DNA from: Pseudomonas paraversuta
GTDB taxonomy: Bacteria > Pseudomonadota > Gammaproteobacteria > Pseudomonadales > Pseudomonadaceae
Reading direction: 5' to 3'
NCBI RefSeq assembly: GCF_904063065.1
Contig: NZ_CAJFCL010000003.1
Location: 310,001 to 374,000, forward strand
Length of the DNA: 64,000 nucleotides
The position numbers were made by a program, and so were the translations under genes. Positions 7,835 to 18,753 of the stretch are shown here, one piece after another. A model generated the notes under the pieces. That model was not told the origin of the DNA. It saw only the letters and a list, made by a program, of their open reading frames with translations, and did not search any database. How positions within the stretch are numbered: position 1 is the stretch's first letter; every line of letters begins with the position of its first letter.

Positions 7835-10498
7835 ATGGGCGAACTGGCCAAAGAAATCCTCCCGGTCAATATCGAAGACGAGCTGAAACAGTCCTATCTC
7901 GACTACGCGATGAGCGTAATTGTCGGGCGGGCACTGCCTGATGCACGCGATGGCTTGAAGCCCGTGCACCGGCGTGTGTTGTTTGCGATGAGCGAACTGA
8001 ACAACGACTGGAACAAACCGTACAAGAAATCTGCCCGTGTGGTCGGTGACGTAATCGGTAAGTATCACCCGCATGGTGATACCGCGGTTTACGACACCAT
8101 CGTTCGAATGGCTCAGCCATTCTCTCTGCGCTACCTGCTGGTAGACGGTCAGGGCAACTTCGGTTCGGTCGACGGCGACAACGCTGCGGCCATGCGATAC
8201 ACCGAAGTGCGCATGACCAAGTTGGCCCACGAACTGCTGGCTGACCTGCACAAAGAGACCGTGGACTGGGTGCCGAACTACGACGGCACGGAAATGATCC
8301 CGGCCGTCATGCCGACCCGTATTCCCAACTTGTTGGTCAACGGCTCCAGCGGTATCGCTGTGGGCATGGCCACCAATATCCCGCCGCACAACCTCGGTGA
8401 AGTGATCGACGGTTGCCTGGCGCTGATCGACAACCCGGAACTGAGCATCGATGAACTGATGCAGTTCATTCCGGGCCCGGACTTCCCGACCGCAGCAATC
8501 ATCAACGGTCGCGCTGGCATCATCGAAGCCTATCGCACCGGTCGTGGCCGCATTTACATGCGTGCCCGCTCGATGATTGAAGACATCGACAAGGTCGGTG
8601 GCCGTCAGCAGATCGTGATCACCGAGCTCCCGTACCAGTTGAACAAGGCGCGCTTGATCGAGAAGATCGCCGAGCTGGTTAAAGAGAAGAAGCTCGAAGG
8701 CATCACCGAACTGCGTGACGAGTCCGACAAAGACGGTATGCGTGTTGTAATCGAACTGCGTCGTGGTGAAGTGCCGGAGGTTATTCTCAATAACCTGTAT
8801 GCCCAGACCCAGTTGCAAGCGGTGTTCGGTATCAACATCGTTGCGCTGATCGACGGTCGCCCGCGGATCCTCAACCTCAAGGATCTGCTGGAAGCCTTCG
8901 TTCGTCACCGTCGTGAAGTGGTTACCCGTCGTACTGTTTTCGAACTGCGCAAAGCCCGTGAGCGTGGCCACATCCTTGAAGGTCAGGCGGTTGCCCTGTC
9001 CAACATCGACCCGGTCATTGCATTGATCAAGGCTTCGCCAACTCCGTCTGAAGCCAAGGAAGCGCTGATCAGCACGCCTTGGGAGTCCAGTGCGGTAGTG
9101 GCGATGGTCGAGCGTGCCGGTGCGGATTCGTGCCGCCCTGACAACCTGGATCCGCAATACGGCCTGCGTGAAGGCAAGTACTTCCTGTCGCCAGAACAGG
9201 CGCAAGCCATTCTTGAGCTGCGCTTGCACCGTCTGACCGGTCTTGAGCACGAGAAGCTGCTGGCCGAGTACCAGGAAATCCTCAACCAGATCGGTGAGCT
9301 GATCCGCATCCTCAATAGCGCCGTGCGCCTGATGGAAGTGATCCGCGAGGAGCTGGAAGTCATTCGTGCGGAATACGGTGACGTTCGTCGTACCGAAATT
9401 CTGGATCACCGTCTCGACCTGACCCTCGGTGACATGATCCCGGAAGAAGAGCGTGTGGTGACCATTTCCCACGGTGGCTACGCCAAGACCCAGCCATTGG
9501 CTGCGTACCAGGCTCAGCGTCGCGGCGGTAAAGGTAAATCGGCTACTGGCGTCAAGGATGAGGACTACATCGCTCACCTGCTGGTTGCCAACAGTCACAC
9601 CACGCTCTTGCTGTTCTCCAGCAAAGGCAAGGTGTACTGGCTCAAAACCTACGAAATCCCTGAAGCATCCCGTGCTGCGCGTGGTCGTCCGCTGGTTAAC
9701 CTGCTGCCGTTGGGTGAGGGTGAATACATCACCACCATGCTGCCGGTGGAGGATTACACCGAGGGGCACTTCATCTTTATGGCAACCGCTAACGGTACCG
9801 TGAAGAAGACCCCGCTCGAATCCTTCAGCCGTCAACGCAGCGTGGGCTTGATTGCGCTGGAGCTGGACGAAGGTGACGTACTGATCAGTGCCGCGATTAC
9901 CGATGGTGAGCGCGAAGTCATGCTGTTCTCCGATGGCGGCAAGGTGACTCGCTTTAAAGAGTCCGACGTGCGTGCCATGGGTCGTACGGCCCGCGGTGTT
10001 CGCGGCATGCGTCTGCCAGAAGGTCAGAAGCTGATTTCGATGCTGATTCCTGAAGAAGGCAGCCAGATCCTCACCGCTTCGGCGCGTGGTTATGGCAAGC
10101 GGACTGCGATCAGCGAGTTCCCTGAGTACAAGCGTGGCGGTCAGGGCGTTATCGCCATGGTCAGCAACGACCGTAACGGCCGTCTGGTCGGTGCCGTTCA
10201 GGTGCTTGATGGCGAAGAGATCATGCTGATCTCCGATCAGGGCACCCTGGTGCGTACCCGTGTCGATGAAGTGTCGAGCTTGGGTCGCAATACCCAGGGC
10301 GTCACCTTGATCAAGCTGGCCAGCGATGAAACGCTGGTCGGGCTGGAGCGGGTTCAGGAGCCGTCGGAAGTCGAAGGTGAAGAGCTTGAAGGTGAGGTCG
10401 ATGGTGGTGTTGAGCTCGATGACGAGGTCATCCACGATGGCGTCGACGACGAGCAGCCGCTAGAGGCTGGCGCTGACGAAGAAGAGCCGCAGGAATAA
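7835..10498 (+). CDS. gyrA: DNA gyrase subunit A
   Basis: An 887-residue type IIA topoisomerase subunit that cleaves and rejoins DNA during ATP-driven negative supercoiling with GyrB. The catalytic tyrosine is Tyr122 (MRYTEVR). The quinolone-resistance-determining region reads [11 protein letters not shown] with Thr83 and Asp87, the normal Pseudomonas residues, so no classical resistance substitution is present at these positions. The GyrA box QRRGGKGKS that lets the C-terminal domain wrap DNA is near residue 565, and the protein ends in a very acidic tail rich in Glu and Asp. ATG at 7835 gives the family N-terminus MGELAKEI. It is a single gene ended by a hairpin at 10509. Confidence 0.98.
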   Translation: MGELAKEILPVNIEDELKQSYLDYAMSVIVGRALPDARDGLKPVHRRVLFAMSELNNDWNKPYKKSARVVGDVIGKYHPHGDTAVYDTIVRMAQPFSLRYLLVDGQGNFGSVDGDNAAAMRYTEVRMTKLAHELLADLHKETVDWVPNYDGTEMIPAVMPTRIPNLLVNGSSGIAVGMATNIPPHNLGEVIDGCLALIDNPELSIDELMQFIPGPDFPTAAIINGRAGIIEAYRTGRGRIYMRARSMIEDIDKVGGRQQIVITELPYQLNKARLIEKIAELVKEKKLEGITELRDESDKDGMRVVIELRRGEVPEVILNNLYAQTQLQAVFGINIVALIDGRPRILNLKDLLEAFVRHRREVVTRRTVFELRKARERGHILEGQAVALSNIDPVIALIKASPTPSEAKEALISTPWESSAVVAMVERAGADSCRPDNLDPQYGLREGKYFLSPEQAQAILELRLHRLTGLEHEKLLAEYQEILNQIGELIRILNSAVRLMEVIREELEVIRAEYGDVRRTEILDHRLDLTLGDMIPEEERVVTISHGGYAKTQPLAAYQAQRRGGKGKSATGVKDEDYIAHLLVANSHTTLLLFSSKGKVYWLKTYEIPEASRAARGRPLVNLLPLGEGEYITTMLPVEDYTEGHFIFMATANGTVKKTPLESFSRQRSVGLIALELDEGDVLISAAITDGEREVMLFSDGGKVTRFKESDVRAMGRTARGVRGMRLPEGQKLISMLIPEEGSQILTASARGYGKRTAISEFPEYKRGGQGVIAMVSNDRNGRLVGAVQVLDGEEIMLISDQGTLVRTRVDEVSSLGRNTQGVTLIKLASDETLVGLERVQEPSEVEGEELEGEVDGGVELDDEVIHDGVDDEQPLEAGADEEEPQE

Positions 10499-10508
10499 GC
10501 GGGTACAC

Positions 10509-10540
10509 AGGGGGCGGATGAAGATTCGCCCCCTTGTTGT
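10509..10540 (+). terminator. Terminator after gyrA
   Basis: AGGGGGCG at 10509-10516 pairs with CGCCCCCT at 10527-10534 and is followed by TTGTTG. The T-run is short, so it may be a weak or Rho-assisted terminator. A REP-like stretch (GATATTGCTCGCGATGAG) follows at about 10552-10570. Confidence 0.65.
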
Positions 10541-10667
10541 ATGTGTGGAGGCGATATTGCTCGCGATGAGTGACTGTTGCACCGCAGTCGCCTGCAAGCC
10601 CTCACATTGAACAATGTGTCGATAATTGATTTATTGCGTGACCCACCAAATCAGAGTGAGAGTGGAT

Positions 10668-11753
10668 GTGAGCAAACGAGCCTATAACTTCTGCGCAGGT
10701 CCTGCTGCGCTGCCTGAAGCTGTCCTGTTGCGTGCCCAGTCCGAGTTGCTCGACTGGCATGGCAAGGGCCTCTCGGTCATGGAAATGAGCCATCGCAGCG
10801 ATGAGTTCGTGTCTATTGCGACCAAGGCTGAGCAGGATCTGCGTGACCTGCTGTCTATTCCCTCGAACTACAAAGTCCTGTTTCTGCAGGGTGGCGCAAG
10901 CCAGCAATTTGCCCAGATCCCGCTGAATCTGCTGCCGGAAAATGGCAAGGCGGATTACATCGATACCGGTATCTGGTCGCAAAAAGCCATTGAGGAAGGT
11001 TCGCGCTTTGGCCACATCAATGTGGCTGCCAGCGCCAAGCCTTACGATTACTTCGCGATTCCCGGTCAGAATGAATGGAACCTGTCGAAAGACGCGGCCT
11101 ACGTTCATTACGCGCCCAATGAAACCATTGGCGGCCTGGAATTCGACTGGATTCCGCAAACGGGCGATGTGCCGCTGGTTGCCGACATGTCTTCTGACAT
11201 TTTGTCGCGTCCGGTCGATATTTCCCGCTTCGGCATGATCTACGCCGGCGCCCAGAAAAACATCGGTCCGAGCGGTATTGTGGTCAACATCATTCGTGAA
11301 GACCTGCTGGGCCGGGCGCGCTCGATCTGCCCGACGATGCTCGACTACAAGGTCGCGGCAGACAACGGCTCGATGTACAACACGCCTCCGACGCTGGCCT
11401 GGTATCTGTCCGGCCTGGTGTTCGAGTGGCTCAAAGAGCAGGGTGGTGTAGAGGCCATCGGCAAGCTTAACGAAGTCAAAAAACGCACTCTGTATGACTT
11501 CATTGACGCCAGCGGCCTGTACAGCAACCCGATCAACAAGACCGACCGCTCGTGGATGAACGTGCCGTTCCGTCTGGCTGACGATCGTCTCGACAAGCCG
11601 TTCCTGGTGGGTGCTGAAGCGCGCGGGTTGTTGAACCTCAAAGGGCATCGCTCGGTGGGTGGCATGCGGGCTTCGATTTATAACGCTGTGGACATTACTG
11701 CGGTTAACGCGCTGGTGGCTTACATGGCAGAGTTTGAGAAGGAACACGGCTAA
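10668..11753 (+). CDS. serC: Phosphoserine aminotransferase SerC
   Basis: A 361-residue class V aminotransferase that converts 3-phosphohydroxypyruvate plus glutamate to phosphoserine, and acts in PLP synthesis on the erythronate-derived substrate. The PLP lysine is Lys197 in GAQKNIGPSG. GTG at 10668 was chosen because it gives the family N-terminus SKRAYNFCAGPA; the frame is open further upstream but unrelated. The stop overlaps the pheA start by one base (TAATG), so translation is coupled. It heads the serine/aromatic 'supraoperon' known from Pseudomonas. Confidence 0.97.
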   Translation: MSKRAYNFCAGPAALPEAVLLRAQSELLDWHGKGLSVMEMSHRSDEFVSIATKAEQDLRDLLSIPSNYKVLFLQGGASQQFAQIPLNLLPENGKADYIDTGIWSQKAIEEGSRFGHINVAASAKPYDYFAIPGQNEWNLSKDAAYVHYAPNETIGGLEFDWIPQTGDVPLVADMSSDILSRPVDISRFGMIYAGAQKNIGPSGIVVNIIREDLLGRARSICPTMLDYKVAADNGSMYNTPPTLAWYLSGLVFEWLKEQGGVEAIGKLNEVKKRTLYDFIDASGLYSNPINKTDRSWMNVPFRLADDRLDKPFLVGAEARGLLNLKGHRSVGGMRASIYNAVDITAVNALVAYMAEFEKEHG

Positions 11754-12847
11754 TGTCCGAGCAAGAGCTTAAGGCGCTGCGCGTGCGCATCGACAGCCTG
11801 GACGAAAAGGTTCTGGAGCTGATCAGCGAGCGTGCCCGCTGCGCCCAGGAAGTGGCGCGGGTAAAAATGGCAAGCCTGGCTGAAGGCGAAGTGCCGGTAT
11901 TTTATCGGCCCGAGCGTGAGGCTCAGGTGCTCAAGCGGGTAATGGAGCGCAACAAAGGTCCGTTGGGTAACGAAGAGATGGCGCGTCTGTTTCGCGAAAT
12001 CATGTCTTCGTGCCTGGCGCTGGAGCAGCCACTGAAAGTGGCTTACCTCGGGCCGGAAGGCACCTTCACCCAGGCCGCAGCAATGAAGCACTTCGGGCAC
12101 GCGGTCATCAGCAAGCCGATGGCGGCGATCGACGAGGTGTTTCGTGAAGTGGCGGCAGGCGCCGTCAACTTTGGCGTGGTGCCGGTGGAGAACTCCACTG
12201 AAGGTGCTGTGAACCACACGCTGGACAGTTTTCTCGAGCACGACATGGTTATCTGTGGCGAAGTTGAGCTGCGGATCCACCATCACCTGCTGGTCGGTGA
12301 AAACACCAAGACCGACAGCATCAGCCGTATTTACTCCCATGCCCAGTCGCTGGCCCAGTGCCGTAAGTGGCTGGATGCGCATTATCCGAACGTCGAGCGG
12401 GTTGCTGTGTCGAGCAATGCCGAGGCGGCCAAGCGGGTCAAGGGTGAGTGGAATTCGGCAGCGATAGCCGGCGATATGGCTGCCGGCCTCTATGGTTTGA
12501 CCCGACTGGCGGAAAAAATTGAGGATCGCCCTGACAACTCGACGCGATTCTTGATGATCGGCAGTCAGGAAGTGCCGCCGACCGGCGATGATAAAACATC
12601 GATTATCGTGTCAATGAGCAACCGTCCGGGCGCCCTGCATGAATTGCTGGTGCCGTTCCATGAGAACGGGATCGATCTGACACGTATCGAGACGCGTCCT
12701 TCGCGTAGCGGTAAATGGACCTATGTATTCTTCATCGATTTTGCTGGCCATCACCGTGACCCTTTGGTCAAAAGTGTTCTGGAGCAAATCAGTCAAGAAG
12801 CAGTGGCGCTTAAAGTGCTGGGTTCCTACCCGAAAGCGGTTCTCTGA
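11753..12847 (+). CDS. pheA: Bifunctional chorismate mutase/prephenate dehydratase
   Basis: A 364-residue fusion for phenylalanine synthesis: chorismate to prephenate to phenylpyruvate. The N-terminal AroQ-type mutase covers about residues 1-90, the prephenate dehydratase about 94-275 (GPEGTFTQAA at the start, the TRF motif in DNSTRFLMIG), and a C-terminal ACT domain about 283-360 (SNRPGALHELL) that binds phenylalanine for feedback control. Start overlaps the serC stop; the hisC start follows 11 bp after its stop. Length is normal. Confidence 0.97.
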   Translation: MSEQELKALRVRIDSLDEKVLELISERARCAQEVARVKMASLAEGEVPVFYRPEREAQVLKRVMERNKGPLGNEEMARLFREIMSSCLALEQPLKVAYLGPEGTFTQAAAMKHFGHAVISKPMAAIDEVFREVAAGAVNFGVVPVENSTEGAVNHTLDSFLEHDMVICGEVELRIHHHLLVGENTKTDSISRIYSHAQSLAQCRKWLDAHYPNVERVAVSSNAEAAKRVKGEWNSAAIAGDMAAGLYGLTRLAEKIEDRPDNSTRFLMIGSQEVPPTGDDKTSIIVSMSNRPGALHELLVPFHENGIDLTRIETRPSRSGKWTYVFFIDFAGHHRDPLVKSVLEQISQEAVALKVLGSYPKAVL

Positions 12848-12858
12848 GGCGGTCATAC

Positions 12859-13971
12859 ATGAGCGGTGATTTTCTCGCCCTGGCGCAGCCGGGCGTACAA
12901 CAACTTTCGCCTTACGTCCCGGGCAAGCCTGTGGATGAGCTGGCGCGTGAGCTGGAGATTGATCCGGCCACCATCGTCAAGCTGGCGAGCAATGAAAATC
13001 CTATGGGGGCAGGTCCGAAGGCGCTGGAAGCCATTCGCAATGAACTGGCGGAGCTGACCCGCTATCCGGATGGTAACGGTTTTGCCCTCAAGAGCTTGCT
13101 GGCTGAGCGTTGCGGTGTGCAACTCGATCAGGTGACCCTGGGCAACGGCTCCAACGATATTCTGGAACTGGTGGCCCGGGCCTATCTGGCGCCGGGCCTG
13201 AATGCCGTGTTCAGCGAGCATGCCTTCGCGGTGTATCCGATTGTGACCCAGGCGGTGGGTGCGCAGGCGCGAGTAGTGCCGGCCAAGGACTGGGGGCATG
13301 ACCTGCCTGCCATGCTTGAGGCGATTGACAGTGATACCCGGGTGGTTTTCATCGCCAATCCGAATAACCCTACCGGGACCTGGTTTGGTGTCGATGCACT
13401 GAACGAGTTTTTGCAGGACGTCCCCGAGCGGGTTCTGGTGGTGCTGGACGAGGCCTATATCGAATATGCGGAAGGCGGCGAGCTGCCGGACGGTCTGGAG
13501 TTTCTCTCGGCCTATCCTAATCTGCTGGTCTCTCGTACGTTTTCCAAGGCTTATGGCCTGGCTGCCCTGCGGGTTGGTTATGGCCTGTCGACAACGGTTG
13601 TGGCGGATGTGCTGAATCGGGTTCGTCAGCCCTTCAATGTCAACAGTCTGGCGCTGGCTGCGGCCTGTGCTGCACTGCAGGATGCTGACTATCTGGCTGA
13701 AAGCCGCCGTCTTAACGAGGCGGGCATGCAGCAGTTGCTGGACGGTTTTCGTGAGCTGGGTCTGGGCTGGATTCCATCCCGCGGTAATTTCATTGCGGTG
13801 GATCTCGGTCAAGTGGCTGCCCCGGTTTATCAGGGGCTGTTGCGTGAAGGTGTGATCGTGCGTCCGGTGGCCAATTACGGTATGCCGAACCACCTGCGTA
13901 TCACTATTGGTCTGCCGGCGGAAAATACCCGTCTGCTTGAGGCGCTGGCCAAGGTTCTTGCTTGTGGTTGA
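12859..13971 (+). CDS. hisC: Histidinol-phosphate/aromatic aminotransferase HisC (second copy type)
   Basis: A 370-residue class I/II PLP aminotransferase with the PLP lysine Lys230 in SRTFSKAYGLAALRVGY. HisC makes histidinol phosphate; the copy inside the aromatic supraoperon in pseudomonads is known to act broadly and also transaminate aromatic keto acids or prephenate, and its place between pheA and tyrA supports that here. GAGGCGG stands ahead of the ATG. Four bases separate its stop from the tyrA-aroA start. Whether it is the sole HisC of the cell cannot be told from this window. Confidence 0.93.
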   Translation: MSGDFLALAQPGVQQLSPYVPGKPVDELARELEIDPATIVKLASNENPMGAGPKALEAIRNELAELTRYPDGNGFALKSLLAERCGVQLDQVTLGNGSNDILELVARAYLAPGLNAVFSEHAFAVYPIVTQAVGAQARVVPAKDWGHDLPAMLEAIDSDTRVVFIANPNNPTGTWFGVDALNEFLQDVPERVLVVLDEAYIEYAEGGELPDGLEFLSAYPNLLVSRTFSKAYGLAALRVGYGLSTTVVADVLNRVRQPFNVNSLALAAACAALQDADYLAESRRLNEAGMQQLLDGFRELGLGWIPSRGNFIAVDLGQVAAPVYQGLLREGVIVRPVANYGMPNHLRITIGLPAENTRLLEALAKVLACG

Positions 13972-13975
13972 TGTA

Positions 13976-16207
13976 ATGTCCTTGAAATCTGTAAAGCCTG
14001 TTGTGGGTCGGCTGGTGGTTGTCGGGCTCGGCCTGATTGGTGGCTCCTTTGCTAAAGGCATGCGCGAGAGCGGGTTGTGCGCTGAGGTGGTCGGAGTCGA
14101 TCTGGACCCTGCGTCGCGCGCCCTGGCTGTAGAGCTGGGTGTGGTTGATCGCTGCGAAGCTGATCTGGCAGTCGCCTGCTGTGGTGCTGATGTCATCCAG
14201 CTGGCAGTGCCGATTCTGGCCATGGAGAAAGTGCTCGGGTTGCTGGCGGGCATGGATCTGGGGTCGGCCGTTCTGACTGATGTGGGGAGTGCCAAGGGCA
14301 ATGTCGTGCGTGCTGCGACCCAGGCCTTTGGCGGCATGCCGCCACGCTTTGTTCCCGGGCACCCGATTGCCGGATCCGAGCAAAGTGGTGTCGAAGCCTC
14401 CAATGCGGTTCTGTTTGAGCGGCACAAGGTTATTTTGACCCCGGTGGCCGAAACCGACTCCGGGGCGCTGGCCCTGGTGGACACAATGTGGCGCGCTCTG
14501 GGGGCGGACGTCGAGCATATGCAGGTCGAACGCCATGACGAGGTGCTGGCTGCAACCAGTCATTTACCGCATCTGTTGGCATTCGGGCTGGTGGACTCTC
14601 TTGCCAAGCGCAATGAGAATCTGGATATCTTTCGTTACGCAGCGGGAGGTTTTCGCGATTTCACAAGAATCGCAGGAAGCGACCCGGTAATGTGGCATGA
14701 CATTTTTCTCGCGAACCGCGAGGCGGTGTTACGTACATTGGATACATTTCGCAGTGATCTCGACGCCTTGCGCGATGCGGTCGATGCGGGAGATGGGCAT
14801 CAATTGCTGGGCGTCTTTACCCGCGCCCGGGTTGCTCGCGAGCATTTCAGTAAAATCCTGGCCCGCCGGGCATATGTGGACCCTATGAATTCAAATGATC
14901 TGATTTTCCTGGCTGAGCCAGGTGGCAAGGTAACTGGCAAGATTCGCGTACCTGGTGACAAGTCCATTTCTCACCGTTCAATCATGCTTGGTTCTTTGGC
15001 TGAAGGTACAACCGAAGTCGAAGGTTTCCTTGAGGGCGAAGACGCTCTGGCAACCTTGCAGGCATTCCGTGACATGGGTGTGGTGATTGAAGGCCCGCAT
15101 CATGGGCGCGTGACTATCCATGGTGTGGGGCTGCATGGCTTGAAAGCTCCGCCAGGCCCGATTTACCTGGGTAATTCCGGAACCTCGATGCGTCTGTTGT
15201 CGGGTTTGCTGGCTGCGCAGAGCTTTGATACGACCTTGACCGGCGATGCTTCGCTGACCAAGCGCCCGATGAATCGTGTGGCTAATCCGCTGCGCGAAAT
15301 GGGGGCGGTGATTGAGACTGCTGCAGAAGGTCGTCCGCCGATGACTATTCGCGGCGGTCACGCGCTTAAAGGGATGGATTACACCCTGCCGATGGCCAGT
15401 GCCCAGGTCAAATCCTGCCTGCTGCTGGCGGGTTTGTATGCTGAAGGCAAGACCTCGGTCACTGAGCCGGCGCCAACCCGTGATCATACCGAGCGCATGC
15501 TGCGTGGCTTCGGCTACCCGGTCAGTGTCGAGGGTGCCACGGCTTCTGTTGAATCAGGCCACAAGCTCACGGCTACCCACATTGAAGTACCTGGCGATAT
15601 TTCATCCTCGGCGTTCTTCCTGGTGGCCGCCTCGATTGCCGAAGATTCCGATCTGGTGCTCGAGCATGTCGGCATCAACCCGACCCGCACCGGCGTTATC
15701 GACATCTTGCGTTTGATGGGGGCGGATATCACCCTCGAGAACCAGCGCGAAGTGGGTGGCGAACCTGTAGCTGATTTGCGTGTGCGCGCAGCCAAGCTTA
15801 AAGGTATCGAGATTCCTGAAGAGCTGGTACCGCTGGCGATTGATGAATTCCCGGTACTGTTCGTGGCGGCGGCAGTGGCCGAAGGTCGCACGATCCTGCG
15901 CGGCGCTGAAGAACTGCGGGTCAAGGAGTCTGACCGGATTCAAGTCATGGCTGACGGCTTGCTGGCGCTGGGCGTGAAGTGTGAGCCAACTGCGGATGGC
16001 ATCATTATCGATGGTGGCTCCATTGGTGGCGGGGAAGTTCATGGTCACGGTGACCACCGCATTGCGATGGCATTCAGCATCGCTTCTCTGCGGGCAACGG
16101 CTCCCATCCGTATTCACGACTGTGCCAATGTCGCGACTTCGTTCCCTAACTTCCTAGCCTTGTGCAAGCAGGTAGGCATTCGCGTAGCGCAAGAGGTGCA
16201 GTCGTGA
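13976..16207 (+). CDS. Fused prephenate dehydrogenase - EPSP synthase (TyrA-AroA)
   Basis: A 743-residue fusion of two aromatic-pathway enzymes. Residues 1 to about 300 are TyrA, with the NAD motif GLGLIG at 17-22, making the tyrosine precursor from prephenate or arogenate. From about Met304 onward is EPSP synthase (AroA), condensing shikimate-3-phosphate with PEP. The EPSPS half has GDKS (327-330), SAQVK (475 onward), RDHTE (about 502) and NPTR (568), the four motifs that define class II EPSPS, the type in which natural glyphosate tolerance is found. The fusion is characteristic of pseudomonads. Its stop overlaps the cmk start by one base. Confidence 0.96.
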   Translation: MSLKSVKPVVGRLVVVGLGLIGGSFAKGMRESGLCAEVVGVDLDPASRALAVELGVVDRCEADLAVACCGADVIQLAVPILAMEKVLGLLAGMDLGSAVLTDVGSAKGNVVRAATQAFGGMPPRFVPGHPIAGSEQSGVEASNAVLFERHKVILTPVAETDSGALALVDTMWRALGADVEHMQVERHDEVLAATSHLPHLLAFGLVDSLAKRNENLDIFRYAAGGFRDFTRIAGSDPVMWHDIFLANREAVLRTLDTFRSDLDALRDAVDAGDGHQLLGVFTRARVAREHFSKILARRAYVDPMNSNDLIFLAEPGGKVTGKIRVPGDKSISHRSIMLGSLAEGTTEVEGFLEGEDALATLQAFRDMGVVIEGPHHGRVTIHGVGLHGLKAPPGPIYLGNSGTSMRLLSGLLAAQSFDTTLTGDASLTKRPMNRVANPLREMGAVIETAAEGRPPMTIRGGHALKGMDYTLPMASAQVKSCLLLAGLYAEGKTSVTEPAPTRDHTERMLRGFGYPVSVEGATASVESGHKLTATHIEVPGDISSSAFFLVAASIAEDSDLVLEHVGINPTRTGVIDILRLMGADITLENQREVGGEPVADLRVRAAKLKGIEIPEELVPLAIDEFPVLFVAAAVAEGRTILRGAEELRVKESDRIQVMADGLLALGVKCEPTADGIIIDGGSIGGGEVHGHGDHRIAMAFSIASLRATAPIRIHDCANVATSFPNFLALCKQVGIRVAQEVQS

Positions 16208-16890
16208 TGGTCCCGCCGGTTATCACTATCGACGGCCCAAGCGGTTCCGGCAAAGGCACCGTGGCTGGCAAGCTGGCCAAGAGCCTGGGCTGGAATCTGC
16301 TGGATTCCGGTGCCCTGTATCGTTTGCTGGCATTCGCTGCGAGCAATCATGGCGTTGCTCTGGATAACGAAGCCTTGCTCGAGAAACTTGCTGCGCATCT
16401 TGATGTGCAGTTCGTCGGAGCGACGGACGGCAAGCATGCGCGCATTATTCTGGAAGGTGATGACGTTACTCACGCGATTCGCAGTGAGACCGTTGCTGCC
16501 GGGGCTTCCAGAATTGCCGCCTTGCCGGCTGTTCGTGAGGCTTTGCTGCAGCGTCAGCGGGCATTTCAGGAACTTCCCGGTCTGGTTGCCGATGGTCGCG
16601 ACATGGGAACTGTGGTGTTTCCGGACGCGCCGTTGAAGATATTTCTGACGGCTAGCGCGGAGGAACGTGCCCGTCGCCGTTACTTGCAGTTGAAGGCCAA
16701 GGGCGATGATGTTAGTCTCTCGGGTCTGCTAGATGAGATTCGTGCCCGCGATGAGCGTGATACGCAGCGTGCAATAGCCCCGCTTAAACCGGCGGCTGAT
16801 GCAATACAGCTGGACTCCACGGAGTTGTCGATCGAGCAGGTGCTTGAAAGAATCATGAGTGAAATCGCCCTGCGCGATATCACTGGATGA
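16207..16890 (+). CDS. cmk: Cytidylate kinase
   Basis: A 227-residue nucleoside monophosphate kinase phosphorylating CMP and dCMP. The P-loop GPSGSGKGT is at residues 10-18 and [13 protein letters not shown] lies near the middle, as in the family. ATG at 16207 overlaps the upstream stop (TGATG); a GTG one codon earlier is an alternative. AGAGGTG is a good ribosome site. It sits between aroA and rpsA, a linkage shared by many proteobacteria. Confidence 0.97.
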   Translation: MVPPVITIDGPSGSGKGTVAGKLAKSLGWNLLDSGALYRLLAFAASNHGVALDNEALLEKLAAHLDVQFVGATDGKHARIILEGDDVTHAIRSETVAAGASRIAALPAVREALLQRQRAFQELPGLVADGRDMGTVVFPDAPLKIFLTASAEERARRRYLQLKAKGDDVSLSGLLDEIRARDERDTQRAIAPLKPAADAIQLDSTELSIEQVLERIMSEIALRDITG

Positions 16891-16951
16891 CCAAGAAAGC
16901 GTGCAGGAGACCAGAAATAGTCCTGCATGCCTTCTTTTATATGAACGTAAC

Positions 16952-17012
16952 CCACATTGTCTGGAATGTGGCAGATGGGCGTATCCTTCGCCCTTGATCA
17001 ACAGGAATTAAA
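16952..17012 (+). promoter_or_regulatory. rpsA leader with two stem-loops
   Basis: Two hairpins precede the rpsA ribosome site: CCACATT/AATGTGG (16952-16958 with 16965-16971) and GGGCG/CGCCC (16977-16981 with 16989-16993). They end 19 bases before the ATG, and the ribosome site is a weak AGGA. In gamma-proteobacteria the rpsA leader folds into stem-loops that let S1 repress its own translation. The hairpins are seen; the function is inferred. Confidence 0.6.
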
Positions 17013-18707
17013 ATGAGCGAAAGCTTTGCAGAACTCTTTGAAGAAAGCCTAAAAACCCTGAATCTTCAGGCTGGCTCTATCATCACCGCTATCATCGTTG
17101 ATATCGATTACCAAGCTGGTTGGGTAACCGTTCACGCTGGTTTGAAGTCTGAAGGCCTCATCCCGCTGGAACAGTTCCACAACGACGCTGGCGAACTGAA
17201 CATCAACATCGGTGATGAAGTTCACGTTGCGCTGGACGCGGTCGAAGACGGCTTTGGCGAAACCAAGCTGTCCCGTGAAAAAGCCAAGCGCGCTGAATGC
17301 TGGATCGTTCTGGAAGCAGCCTTCGCAGCAGAAGAAGTTGTCAAGGGCGTTATCAACGGTAAGGTTAAAGGCGGCTTCACTGTCGACGTTAACGGCATCC
17401 GTGCGTTCCTGCCAGGTTCTCTGGTTGACGTTCGTCCAGTGCGCGATACTACGCACCTGGAAGGCAAAGAGCTGGAATTCAAGGTCATCAAGCTGGACCA
17501 GAAGCGCAACAACGTTGTTGTTTCGCGTCGTAGCGTGCTTGAAGCAGAGAACTCGGCCGAGCGTGAAGCTCTGCTGGAATCCTTGCAGGAAGGTCAGCAA
17601 GTTAAAGGTATCGTTAAAAACCTCACGGATTACGGCGCATTCGTCGATCTGGGCGGTGTTGACGGCCTGTTGCACATCACTGACATGGCCTGGAAGCGCA
17701 TCAAGCATCCTTCCGAAATCGTCAACGTTGGCGACGAGATCGATGTCAAGGTTCTGAAGTACGATCGCGAACGCAATCGTGTTTCCCTGGGCCTGAAGCA
17801 GCTGGGCGAAGATCCATGGGTTGCTATCAAAGCCCGTTACCCAGAAGGCACTCGCGTTACCGCTCGTGTTACCAACCTGACCGACTACGGCTGCTTCGCT
17901 GAGCTGGAAGAAGGCGTTGAAGGTCTGGTACACGTTTCCGAAATGGACTGGACCAACAAAAACATCCACCCTTCGAAAGTCGTACAAGTCGGCGACGAAG
18001 TGGAAGTTATGGTTCTGGACATCGACGAAGAGCGTCGTCGTATCTCCCTGGGCATCAAGCAGTGCAAATCTAACCCATGGGAAGATTTCTCTGGCCAGTT
18101 CAACAAGGGCGATAAAATCTCCGGCACCATCAAGTCGATCACCGATTTCGGTATCTTCATTGGTCTGGACGGCGGCATCGACGGCCTGGTTCACCTGTCC
18201 GACATCTCCTGGAACGAAGTTGGCGAAGAAGCCGTACGTCGTTTCAAGAAGGGCGACGAGCTTGACACCGTTATCCTGTCTGTTGATCCAGAGCGTGAGC
18301 GCATCTCCCTGGGTATCAAGCAGCTGGAAAGCGATCCGTTCTCCGAGTACGTACAAGAGAACGACAAAGGCGCAATCGTTAAGGGCATCGTGAAAGAAGT
18401 TGACGCTAAAGGCGCCATCATCACTTTGGCTCCGGATATCGAAGCAACTCTGAAAGCCTCCGAAATCAGCCGTGACCGCATCGAAGATGCACGTAACGTT
18501 CTGAAAGAAGGCGAAGAAGTAGAAGCCAAGATCATCAGCGTTGATCGCAAAAGCCGCGTAATCCAATTGTCCATCAAGTCGAAAGACGTTGAAGACGAGA
18601 AGGAAGCAATTCAGAGCCTGCGCGACAAGCCAGCTACCTCTGAGCCTGCTGCTGGTCCGACCACTCTTGGCGACCTGCTTCGTGCACAAATGGAAAAACA
18701 GAACTAA
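17013..18707 (+). CDS. rpsA: 30S ribosomal protein S1
   Basis: A 564-residue protein built of six S1/OB-fold RNA-binding domains (roughly residues 20-90, 105-172, 190-262, 276-349, 363-436, 450-520) and a short C-terminal tail. The first two diverge and dock on the ribosome; the middle ones repeat patterns such as GxVxxLTDYGxFxxL and bind mRNA leaders. Codon use is strongly biased, as expected for a highly expressed gene. It is followed by a strong terminator. Confidence 0.99.
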   Translation: MSESFAELFEESLKTLNLQAGSIITAIIVDIDYQAGWVTVHAGLKSEGLIPLEQFHNDAGELNINIGDEVHVALDAVEDGFGETKLSREKAKRAECWIVLEAAFAAEEVVKGVINGKVKGGFTVDVNGIRAFLPGSLVDVRPVRDTTHLEGKELEFKVIKLDQKRNNVVVSRRSVLEAENSAEREALLESLQEGQQVKGIVKNLTDYGAFVDLGGVDGLLHITDMAWKRIKHPSEIVNVGDEIDVKVLKYDRERNRVSLGLKQLGEDPWVAIKARYPEGTRVTARVTNLTDYGCFAELEEGVEGLVHVSEMDWTNKNIHPSKVVQVGDEVEVMVLDIDEERRRISLGIKQCKSNPWEDFSGQFNKGDKISGTIKSITDFGIFIGLDGGIDGLVHLSDISWNEVGEEAVRRFKKGDELDTVILSVDPERERISLGIKQLESDPFSEYVQENDKGAIVKGIVKEVDAKGAIITLAPDIEATLKASEISRDRIEDARNVLKEGEEVEAKIISVDRKSRVIQLSIKSKDVEDEKEAIQSLRDKPATSEPAAGPTTLGDLLRAQMEKQN

Positions 18708-18724
18708 GTTCTGATTTACCATAG

Positions 18725-18753
18725 AAAAAGGGCGACTTAGGTCGCCCTTTTTT
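18725..18753 (+). terminator. Rho-independent terminator after rpsA
   Basis: AAAAAGGGCGAC pairs with GTCGCCCTTTTTT across a very short loop, followed by the T-run. It marks the end of the serC-to-rpsA transcription unit. Confidence 0.93.

Noticed and set aside
7808..10435. Long minus-strand open frame of 875 codons opposite gyrA
   Set aside because: It is a codon-bias shadow of gyrA; its composition is unlike any protein family and it has no ribosome site.
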